Positions 12,112 through 21,261 of a stretch of 64,000 nt of DNA are shown one piece after another. Below the pieces are notes generated by a model that saw only the letters and a list, made by a program, of their open reading frames with translations, did not search any database and was not told the DNA's origin. A program made the position numbers and the translations under genes. The DNA lies in assembly GCA_043228905.1 (NCBI GenBank), contig JBHGNT010000001.1, positions 20,646,001 to 20,710,000 of the forward strand, given 5' to 3'. This DNA is from Azolla caroliniana. Taxonomy: Eukaryota > Polypodiophyta. Each line of letters starts with the position of its first letter. The first letter of the stretch is position 1.

Positions 12112-13076
12112 AGTCTAAAGGGTTTAAATCTATTGCTCCTAAGGTCGATGGTAGTGTGGAAACTGTTGATGTTGCTGCGTGTTTAGAGGGCCACATCTTG
12201 AAAGTAGATGTAGCAACTGACACAAATGATCTGGTCACGCAAGTTGATCAAGCATGTTGCACAGATGATTTGATTTTGCAAGTAGATGCAACATGTGATA
12301 CCAGTGGACTGATATCGACCAGATCAGTATCTACATGCATCGAGCTAATGACTAAGTTGACAATACAAGAGCACCAAAATGTGAAGCTAGGCCCAACATA
12401 GTCGACTAGGGGTTTGAAGAGGAAAAGGACACCAATTGTGTCGACAGAACCTAAGTTGATTGAAATTGATCGTGTGCTACCAGTAATTGGTGTAATAGAG
12501 GCTCAGTTAGAGGAATGGAAACCTAAACCATTAGAAGTCGAAAGAAGAGCCTTGATCTTGGAGCTTGATAAAGTTCCGATGAGTGTGCGATATATGACAC
12601 CAAGGAGGGACGCAAATCAATTTATGGAGTGGGCTGTGCAATACTTTGATTTGTTTATTTGGAGTGAAAAACCACGTACAGATGTGTGGAAGTGTGTAGA
12701 AAGATTCTTCCCGAAGTGGCGACAACATTTCAAGGGTCAGTGGACATGAGAGAATTGTGAGTAGAAGGATGTTGCAAGATTCAAAAGACTTTTTTATTTT
12801 TGGGCCACTTGGCCAGATTATAATGCCAACAATACGTTGATTTTGGATACAGAACATTTCCGACATTACTTCAACATTCGCAAATGTTGTCTCATTCTAC
12901 CCGATGAAATGTCTAAACACTACTTGGTGAAAACATTGAGCTGCCAACTAACTGCATGGTTGTGGACTCCATACTGAGCTCGGTATGCAGATCATATATG
13001 TAGAGAAGTTCCACTGACTAGCAAGAGCTTAGCTGTTTATAGGCGATTTGAAGACATTGGCAATGGGATGTTATAA
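12112..13076 (+). pseudogene. FCP1/HAD-like phosphatase gene, decayed
   Basis: One frame runs from a plausible acceptor (GATGTTGTAG, 12,111) to TAA at 13,074-13,076, crossed by stops at 12,399, 12,747, 12,762 and about 12,975. The middle resembles the FCP1-homology (NLI-interacting factor-like HAD) domain. It has a strand ending LILELD where the family has the catalytic D-x-D-x-T, then YMTPRRDANQFMEW, FDLFIWS, and near the end YNANNTLILDTEH, matching the family's YNxxNTxLxDD region. The family dephosphorylates phosphoserine proteins such as the RNA polymerase II tail. Here the first Asp is Glu and the third motif position is lost, so activity is unlikely even apart from the stops. The N-terminal 90 residues carry repeated V-D-x-A/T-C-D/T phrases. 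Confidence 0.5.
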
Positions 13077-13163
13077 ATATGTAATTTGATGACAGATTAA
13101 TCAATGAAGAATTAAATTGCTTGTTTTGAGTAACTTATCTACTGTGTAATTTTAAGAGTATGT

Positions 13164-15190
13164 TCAGGATTGCAGATTCCATGTCATACTATTGTAAATA
13201 CATTCATACACATTAGCACTAACTATGTATAAACCTGAGCAACTATTGTATTGCGACATTGGGACATTGATGCACCTGACCAAATGAGAGTACATGTACA
13301 CCACTGGTTTGTCTTCTAATAGCCTATACACATAGTTGTAATCATCTAGTCTTGCATAAAAAATACCTTCAATGTAGAATGTCTCGGTAGATACAACATT
13401 TCCCAAGCATCTAATATATTCAGCATTGCACACTGTTTACTAACTGTGCACTTCAATATATAGAAATCAACACCCTCTGAATTGCCTTCTTCTGCATTTA
13501 TAGTGAAATTATCCCCAACATTTAAGACATCACTCAGAGTATCTCCACGTCCTTGATATGTGAAGTCAACATTCTTTTCTGTTTCTCCACTAACTGCTTC
13601 CTTATCGTTCAATGTATAATACTCCCAATTCTGAATATATGCTTTGTTTAAACAATACCACCAATTTCCCTGCACACAATGGAAGCAAAAACAAGTTAAT
13701 TCTCTAACCGCAATACAATGATCATCCAACCTAGAATAACCGCGAACAACATGGAGAGATCGCAATTCGGGAATTCCTTGGCACTCCCTATTTACTTCAT
13801 CTATCTTGACTTCTCAAAATTCACATTTGATATCTTAGACCTGCGAGGAATAAAGACCAGTTGCACTCTTTGACATATTAGCTCTTAAAAATTCAACTAC
13901 ATGTGCTACACAATTCATCTACACACCATCTGCCTTTAGTTGTTCATGGGTAAGTGCCTGCTTTATAACAACACCTGCACCATCATGTTCACCTTTACCA
14001 TGGCTAGACCCAAAAAAATTCCATCTTATCTCCAAACTTGTTATAGCAGGATACCTCCCCACAAAATAAAATGGACATCTACCCTTGAATTGTGACGCAG
14101 CTCCATCAGCCTAGACCCAATGTTGAGTAAGCTCCAAACGTTTAGCTAATAACGATTGCCAATGTAAGTTAAAACAATGTTGGATGAACAAGGTATCATG
14201 CTTCTTATCATCAGAAATAAAAAAATGAATTATTTTTTTAACATCACCTGAAACTTGAAAATATGTTATGTGCACAAAAATGGTTACCTACGCTGAACAC
14301 CAATGCATAGATTGAATTTCATTCTGCTACTTGAAAGTATAATTCTCTGCGAAATCTACTATTGCGACTACTAGATAATTGGGGAAATCAGATATGCAAG
14401 TCTTAAACTAATGGGCTTGCCATGAATAAATGAAGTTGTGTTTAATGAACTTTACTAGAGATACTACTAATAAAGACGCCAAATCCCTTGGTTTAAGCAA
14501 CTTCCTAACTAGATCCTTTCTTTTACACACCTTTCCTTCAAAATTGGTGTCAACTAACTCAAATAACTTGACAAAGATTAATATTTCACTACTCAATTCA
14601 TTTGGACACCACCTAAATCTACTAAGGCCACAATCTTGACATAAACCTTTGACACATTTATGACTGTGGAAGATGGCCTCAATTTCTCTCGGACACAATA
14701 CTGAATCTAAAACACAACTCATGGAAGAGATAACATGCTCAGATGATTTATAGTGCTCACAAGTGCAAATTGCATGGTGATGTCGTAGATTAACAACGTC
14801 CTTGAGAAAACCCAGGTGTACATGGTAAATGCAACAACATGTGTATCGATCCTTCAAGCGTCTCACAAAGTGTGGATTAAGAGACTCGAATGTTCGTAGT
14901 TGAACTTTGATATTTGGACACATTTATGACTGTGGAAGATAGCCTCAATTTCTCTCAGACACAATACTGAATCTAAAACACAACTCATGGAAGAGATAAC
15001 ATGCTCAGATGATTTATAGTGCTCACAAGTGCAAATTGCATGGTGATGTCGTAGATTAACAACGTCCTTGAGAAAACCCAGGTGTACATGGTAAATGCAA
15101 CAACATGTGTATCGATCCTTCAAGCGTCTCACAAAGTGTGGATTAAGAGACTCGAATGTTCGTAGTTGAACTTTGATATTTGGATGCATT
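13164..15190 (-). pseudogene. Transposase-like gene (DFAENY type), C-terminal exons
   Basis: Minus-strand exons of an RNase H-fold, transposase-like protein that I remember as widespread and uncharacterised in animals and algae. From 15,190: H-P-N-I-K-V-Q-L, a cysteine/histidine-rich region (CCCIYHVHL, C-E-H-Y, CVKGLCQDCGLSRF), then IVDFAENY and QNEIQSMHW near 14,300-14,360. An intron (donor GTAACC, acceptor TTTCAG near 14,250) follows, then FFISDDKKHDTLF, ADGAASQFKGRC and FFGSSHGKGEHDGAG, and a C-terminal part to 13,164. The D-F-A-E-N, D-G-x-x-S-Q-F and H-G-K-G-x-x-D-G motifs are the likely catalytic set. In-frame stops (TAG after DFAENYTFK and others) and a frame change near 13,430 mark decay. 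N-terminal exons lie beyond satellite block 3. Confidence 0.65.
14651..15182 (-). repeat. 266-bp tandem duplication inside the transposase-like gene
   Basis: Positions 14,651-14,916 and 14,917-15,182 are nearly identical; the differences I see are a few G-to-A changes. The copy duplicates the coding segment from H-P-N-I-K-V to F-H-S-H-K-C-V, so the frame reads through the same Cys/His-rich module twice. High identity means a recent event. Confidence 0.9.
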
Positions 15191-15210
15191 CGCCTGCGTA
15201 ATAAAATGGA

Positions 15211-16900
15211 TATACTGATTAGCTCTATAGCTAAATGGTAGCTAATTAGCTACTACCATACTTTAGCTAAGTGGTGGCTAATTAGCTACTACCATAGTTT
15301 AGTACAGTAGCCAATTAGCTACCACTTCGCCAATTAGGTACTACCATTGTTTAGTATAGTTGCTAACTAGCTATGTGGTACCTAATTAGCTACTACCATA
15401 CTTTAGTTGAGTAGCTAATAAGCTAAGTGGTATCTAATTAGCTACTACCATAGTTTAGTACAATAGCTAATTAGCTACCACTTAGCTAATTAGCTACTAC
15501 CATAGTTTAGTATAGTAGCCAATTAGCTAAGTGGTAGCTAATTAGCTACTACCATAGTTTAATACAACAACTAATTAGCTAAATGGTAGCTAATTAGCTA
15601 CTACCATAGTTTAGAATAGTAGCTTATTAAGTAAGTGGTAGCTAATTAGTGACTACCATATTTCAGTACAATAAATTAGCTACTACCATACTTTAACTAA
15701 GTGGAAGCTAATTAGCTGCTACCATAGTTTAGTACAATAACTAATTAGTTAAGTGGTAGCTAATTAGCTACTACCATAGTTTAGTAAGTAGCTAATTAGC
15801 TAATACCATACTTTAGCTGAGTAGCTAATTAGCTATTAGCATAGTTTAAGATATTAGCTAATTACCTAAATGGTAGCTAATTAGCTACTACCATAGTTTA
15901 GTACAATAGCTAATTAGCTACTACCATAGTTTAGTACAGTAGCTAATTAGCTAAGTGGTAGCTAATTAGCTACTACCATAGTTTAATATAGTAGCTAATT
16001 TGCTAAGTGGTAGGTAATTAGCTACTACCATAGTTTAGTACAGTAGCTAATTAGCTACTACCATACTTTAGTTGAATAGCTAATTAGCTAGTCCCATAGT
16101 TTAGTATAATAGCTAATTAGTTAAGTGGTAGCTAATAAGATACTACCATACTTTAGTTATAGTGGCTAATTAGCTAGTACGATACTATAGCTGAGTCGCT
16201 AATTAGCTAATTGGTAGCTAATTAGGTACTACCATACTTTAGTTGAGTAGCTAGTTAGCTACTACCATAGTTTAGTATAGTAGCTAATTAGCTATGTGGT
16301 AGCTAATTAGCTATTACCATAGTTTAGCTGAGTAGCTAATTAGCTAAGTGGTAGCTAAATAGCTACTACCATAGTTTAATAGAGTAGTGAATTAGCTAAA
16401 TGGTAGCTAATTAGCTACTACCATAGTTTAGTATTGTAGCTAATTAATTATGACCATAGTTTAATATAGTAGCTAATTAGCTAAGTGGTAGCTAATTAGT
16501 TACTACCATACTACCAATTAATTACCTATTATGGTAGCTAATTAGCTATCCTAGCAACTAATTAGCTAAATAGCTATGCTCATATTCTTAGGTACCTAAG
16601 TAGCTATTCTAGTAGGGGATTAGCAATTCTGGTAGCTAATTAGCTATAGTCATAAGCAGCTAATTAGCTATTGTTATAGGCCACTAATTAGCTATTTGTG
16701 GTAGTTAATTAGCTATGAATGGTAGCTAATTAGCTATGATGGTAGCTAAATAGCTATGTTCGATATTCTTGGGGAGCTAATTAGCTATTTTTGTAGCAAG
16801 TGAGCTATTAATAGTAACTAGTTAGCTATGGTCATATTCTGAGGTAGGTAATTAGCTATTTGGGTATGTTCATATTCAGAGGTAGCTAATAAGCTAACTA
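15211..16900. repeat. 52-bp palindromic satellite, block 3 (intronic)
   Basis: Same unit as blocks 1 and 2, about 1.7 kb. The last 350 bp are more degenerate, with short units built only of TAGCTAATTAGCTA-like words. It lies between the exon ending at about 16,946 and the exon starting near 15,190 of the minus-strand transposase-like gene, so it occupies an intron of that gene. Confidence 0.93.
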
Positions 16901-16945
16901 ACTAAGCTCAAATGTCAAAACAAATGTTGAGCTAAATGTAAATAC

Positions 16946-17655
16946 CTGAGGTACATCAAGAAGATGAATGGGATACTCCTCATATTGACTCCTTCCAACA
17001 CGTTTCCTGCATAAATCCTTCTAATTGGGTGAAACCCTACTCTCATTAGTCCAAAATATTGTGATTATATCCTTGATTTCTGATGTTATGGGTGTCATTG
17101 CTTACATCTTATTGTTAGATTTAGCAGACTAGTTCCTTCACCCGAGGAAACTATCTGGTTCTATGTATTGTACACACTTTTTCTACTAACACCTTATATA
17201 GCACACTAATGTTAATATCGTCAACATCACTATTAAGTAACATTATTAGACTAGAACTTTTTAAGAAAAGATCATCTTCTGACCTGTTCATGGATACGAA
17301 ACTATTACGGAGATTCTTTACAAGTAGATATGTTATGTTTGCATTAAGACCATCACAATCAACTAACTCCATAAAGATCATTTAATATTCCATAAAGTAC
17401 TACCTTCTTGTCTTCATTGCTAATGTGCTTGGTATGAACAATAAAATAGTCTACAACCTTTCTCTCTATGATAGTAGTCTCATTACTTCCATTCTCAATG
17501 ATATTTAGACCTATATCGCAACCAATACTATCTTTACCTTTAGTGAGTGTGGCTTTCGTATCCTTCAACAATTGATGATGTTTTTTTTTTTTTTGCCCAA
17601 TACTTTCGTATCGCTTGTTGTGTCCTGATAGCGTCATCCCTATCTTGATGATCAT
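16946..17655 (-). pseudogene. Transposase-like gene, N-terminal exons
   Basis: Minus-strand coding pieces that match my memory of the N-terminal half of the same family: KKVVLYGILND, then (after a 1-nt frame change near 17,370) LKSSSLIMLLNSDVDDINIS, then FWTNESRVSPN-stop-KDLCRKRVG and YPIHLLDVPQ, with a donor CAG|GTATTT at 16,945. A run of 12 T (17,580-17,591) may be an indel hot spot. The gene probably once spanned 17,655 to 13,164. The splice phase across the satellite intron does not fit simply, so a small exon may be missing. Confidence 0.5.
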
Positions 17656-17870
17656 TGAGGGGTAATTCTAAACACCCTCCCCCTTCCATTTGGCTTGACA
17701 GGTTTAAACCCTAATTTTCCCAAAGAAAGACACATATTAAAGATGGCTATGGGCAACAACAATACACAAAAATATTCCGCAATACACAAGATTATACACA
17801 ACAATACACAAGATAATCAATAGACAGAATAATTATTCAAATCCAAGACCGAACAATGGTGGTAATTCAG
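17656..17870. other. AT-rich intergenic stretch
   Basis: No gene seen. It contains several copies of the word AATACACAA between 17,760 and 17,815. Confidence 0.5.
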
Positions 17871-18510
17871 GGCCGAATAGTGGCAGCAACTGAGTGTAGA
17901 ATGGCGGCAATGGAGGAGTGAACTCCGTTTGATCAAACCGTTTTGACAATCTAGGACTGAACAAAGGCGGCAACTGAGTGTAGAATGATGGCAATGGAGG
18001 AGTGAATTCTGTCAGATTGAACAGTGCCAGATGATGCTTGGAACGCACAATGACGACAACTGAGAGTAGAATGGCAGCAGTGGAGAAGGAGTGAACTCCT
18101 TTGGATCGAAAAGTGACAGCAATACACCACCAAACAATAACCGCAACTAAGTGCAGAATGATAGCAATGGATGAGTGAACTCCGTCAAATTGAAAAGTGG
18201 CAGCAATCCTCACCCGAATAATAGCGGCAACTGAGTGTAGAATGATGGCAATGGAGGAGTGAACTCCATCCGATCGAATAGTGGCAGATGATGCTTGGAA
18301 CACACAGTGACGGCAACTGAGAGTAGAATGGCAGTAGTGGAGAAGGAGTTAACTCTGTCGGATCGAAAAGTGGTAGCAATATACGACCTTCACAGTAGCG
18401 ACAACTGAGTGTAGAGTGGCGGCAATGGAGGAGCGAACTTGGCAGATGATGCTTGGACTAAACAATGGCGGCAACTGAGTGTAGAATGGCGGCAATGGAG
18501 GAGTGGAGTC
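17871..18510. repeat. Minisatellite of about 83 bp
   Basis: About eight imperfect copies of a unit with the core GGCGGCAACTGAGTGTAGAATG followed by a GGCAATGGAGGAGTGAACTC-like segment. Spacing between cores is about 75-90 bp, with a longer variant carrying GCAGATGATGCTTGGAACAC. Long open frames on the minus strand here come from the repeat and are not treated as genes. Confidence 0.85.
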
Positions 18511-18739
18511 AATCGGGTTTAGCAACAGTGGTAGTAATCTAAGCAAGAATACTCAACCAGAGATGGCCCATGTGATGTGGCAAAGGATCATGCATAATGG
18601 ACCTAGGAATTCGGTATATAATTTATGGTGCACATATCAATTTATGTTGCACATTTATGGTGCTTATTTATATAATTAAAACTCTCTACTATTTTCAATG
18701 GTAGCTTTTTGCAAAAATGACTATTTATCAATGGTAGCT
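18511..18739. other. AT-rich spacer
   Basis: Nothing gene-like. It carries two copies of CAATGGTAGCTTTTTGCA (about 18,699 and 18,729) and a single TAATTAGCTA word, perhaps remnants of the satellite. Confidence 0.4.
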
Positions 18740-19440
18740 TTTTGCATATCTAATTAGCTATGTCAAGGACATAACTAATTGTTTCCACTCGCATGCTTTC
18801 AGCCGTACCAGGGTCCGTATCTATTGTCATGCCGATCATTTCGGCGATACTCGTGTTCTTGATGATCCTCCTCGTCCCAGTATCGTTCGTCGTGTTCTTG
18901 ATGATCCTCCTCGTCCCAGTATCGTTCGTCGTCCTATCGTAGTCGCTCATTATAGCGAGGACGCTCGCATTCCTATAACGATCATCAAACTGTCGGCTAA
19001 TACGTTGTGGTTCGATTCGCCGAACCGGCATTGTGGGCCGATTTAGCAAGTTATACACGCACTCGTTCACCGTATGTGCCCGGGAATGGCATATCGGTCA
19101 ATGCGCCCGCATGTTGCAGTTGACGGCCGAGTGCCCTGAGTTGAGTTAGATGGTGCATTGGATAGCTTGCCGAAACCTAAGCTCGTCATCTTTTGGTAGG
19201 GCTTGCTTTAAGGAAGTCATTCACATCCTTCCACTTGTTTCTTTTGTGTGGAACATGAGTACCCGGTGGATCACGTTATCGGTTGTCTGACCCGTGAAGT
19301 CGAGAATCCTGAGGTTCGTTCACATTGGCTCGTGTAAGGCAGGTAAAATGTCTCCTTGGCCTCACCTTCCATAGCCAACCATCTTAATTGGCTCTAGAGA
19401 TTCTGGAAACGGATCACAAAGATGGATGTTACCTGGACAA
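18740..19440 (-). pseudogene. Degraded Ty3-type gag fragment
   Basis: Minus-strand frames with several shifts give gag-like pieces. One is a C-x4-H-x4-C cluster (PICHSRAHTVNEC) followed by an Arg/Asp-rich region, similar to the fragment at 58,480-58,690. A 39-bp exact tandem duplication (about 18,853-18,930) repeats T-N-D-T-G-T-R-R-I-I-K-N-T. Family assignment is weak. Confidence 0.35.
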
Positions 19441-19449
19441 GTATGAATG

Positions 19450-19790
19450 TGTCGGTATCGGAAAGATGTTCGGAGTCGGAGTTAGATCGACAGTTCGGAT
19501 TGATGACTTAGCAAATAGCCGAATAGGACATAGTTAGTTACGAAATTTTGTAATTCTTGTTAAGTATAACCAGTAGGATTTCTTGATGAGAAAAGACCTT
19601 CGTGTTACCTATAAAAGGAACCGAAGGCATTGTAAAAATCTATCGTTGTATTTTGTAATATAAAGTTTAGTTAGGAAACCTCTGTGTACGAATCGCTCTT
19701 GTTATCTATTTCATTATGTCTAAACTATATTACATAAGTCACGATCTCGGTGTCTGTTATCACCGATAAGTTACAACTAATTCATATCTA
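19450..19790 (+). repeat. LTR-like segment with TATA box
   Basis: Starts TGTCGGTATC and contains CCTATAAAAGGAACC at about 19,608 followed by AT-rich sequence, like a plant LTR with promoter in plus orientation. A second copy and a clear end are not in the window, so borders are guesses. Confidence 0.35.
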
Positions 19791-19795
19791 TTTGT

Positions 19796-20612
19796 TTAAC
19801 CACAACTTCTTGATAGAACGTTCGGTACGAATGTTCGTCTTATACTGTGTCGGCAAAGTAGTAATTGTCGACCGAACAACAACGGAAATGGGTTAATGGC
19901 CATACTGTTGAATCGAGTAGAATTGACTAATAATTTCACGTTGTGGAATGTGGCGATGGAGTAGGCGAAGGACCGTTTGTAGTTCAAAGTTCGTAATTGT
20001 GGCCAAGTCGTTTTGCAAATGCCACATTGTTGCCTTGCCATCTAGGGTGAGCCCGAACTCTACAATTTTGGACATATTGCTATCAACTTTTGCCAGTCGT
20101 TGCGACACCTGGTTGGCTTCCCACCTGTTGAGAAATGACCTGACATGTGTCTCCTCATCGGATTCACCATTGGAGTGGGGGTATGAAAATGTCATGGTGT
20201 CGGAGTCATAAAGGATGATGTTGTCGTGGGCGTGATCTATCGTAAATGGTGTGTAGTTACTGTTGTGGTTGGCCTCCACACCACTTTTGCTGGTGGCTTC
20301 GAGATCTAGGTGAACTTTGGAGATTGCCTCCTGTCCTATAGAGCTTTTCTTGGTGAGCGTTGACTCGATCATGCTTTCGTGAGATACGGTACGAGAACGT
20401 TTAGTCGTGACTTTTCCAAGGCAAGCTCTACCACATGTCGAGTTTCCACTCGCGTCAAAGGTTTACCTCGTCGTGTTGTCTCTTTGCTTCCTCGGCGGCT
20501 AGACGACATCCATTCTTGATGTTCTTCTGTGTGGTCACAGATCAACCAAGCGTGCCAAAAGTGTTATCCACTTGGATAACACGGTGTCGAATATCCGGTC
20601 GTTCATCTATTT
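19796..20612 (-). pseudogene. GypE1a: Ty3 gag with primer site and LTR end
   Basis: Minus strand. LTR remnant 20,562-20,612 starts TGTTATCC on the plus strand. Next is the leader containing the probable primer site (TTTTGGCACGCTTGG). A gag frame follows at 20,372-19,893 with a Retrotrans_gag-type helix region (FLNRWEANQVSQRLAKVDSN, LDGKATMWHLQNDL). Gag is cut off near 19,800. The same leader and gag start recur at 46,290-46,690 and 41,716-41,812, which defines the family. Confidence 0.7.
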
Positions 20613-21211
20613 GAGGGGACGATTCGAGGGTTTTCTTCTAAATAGTTATCCAATTCTTCATTGTCTAGACCTTCTAGCATGTGGATTTCATCTACATATA
20701 GCGGGGTTAGTTCTTTGGCTGGTGGCGAACATTCTTGAGTTGGCACCCTAATTTTTGCTCAGCCCCAACAGAAGCTAATATTGTTGTGTTGCCTGTTCTG
20801 CTTAATATTTGCCGAGCGCAACCATGGTCTCCCCAAAAGTAAGGGGTATGCTCTTGGAGCATCAAGAGCCAACATAACCGCCAATATTTCAAACGCATGT
20901 GCCCCTACGATGATCCTTAGAATGTGCAACAACCGCAATGGCAGGACGGACTGGGTGTTTGCCATGCGGAGCTAGAAGGGGCACACTTCCCAATTTTCAA
21001 TGCCCAGGTGGTTGTAGGTTTCCTTGGTGATGACGTTCACCCACGAGTTGCCATCAATGATACACCTGGAAATTTCATCCCGTCTTATTATGATTTTAGT
21101 TGCCTCCACACCACTGTTGTAGGTGGCTTTGAGATCTGGGTGAACTTCGGAGATAACCTCCTGTCTTATGGAGCATTGCTCGGTGAGCGTGGACTCGATC
21201 ATGCTTTCGCC
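20613..21211 (-). pseudogene. GypE1b: gag start fused to retropepsin
   Basis: Minus strand. The first 35 residues of GypE gag (MIESTLTEQCSIRQE) run directly into a retropepsin-like domain (CIIDGNSWVNVITKETYNHL; PLLLGRPWLRSANIKQN) and then the acidic linker LEGLDNEELDNYLEENP. The middle of gag is missing, so this is an internal deletion derivative. The second copy of the protease (49,863-50,162) has D-G-G-S at the active site; here it reads D-G-N-S. Confidence 0.65.
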
Positions 21212-21261
21212 TTACACGTGGGCACAAGTTTTGTTGTAATGTACATATTTAGGTACTAGCC
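21212..21261. repeat. Short repeat shared with 41,120-41,163
   Basis: The stretch containing GGGCACAAGTTTTGTTGTAA and TGTACATATTTAGGTAC occurs again near 41,125-41,163. It marks the junction between GypE1b and CopB and is probably an LTR fragment. Confidence 0.5.

Noticed and set aside
17833-18546. Long minus-strand frames rich in S/T/P/L within 17.8-18.5 kb
   Set aside because: They follow the minisatellite unit, whose length is not a multiple of three, so open frames arise in several phases; no recognisable domain.
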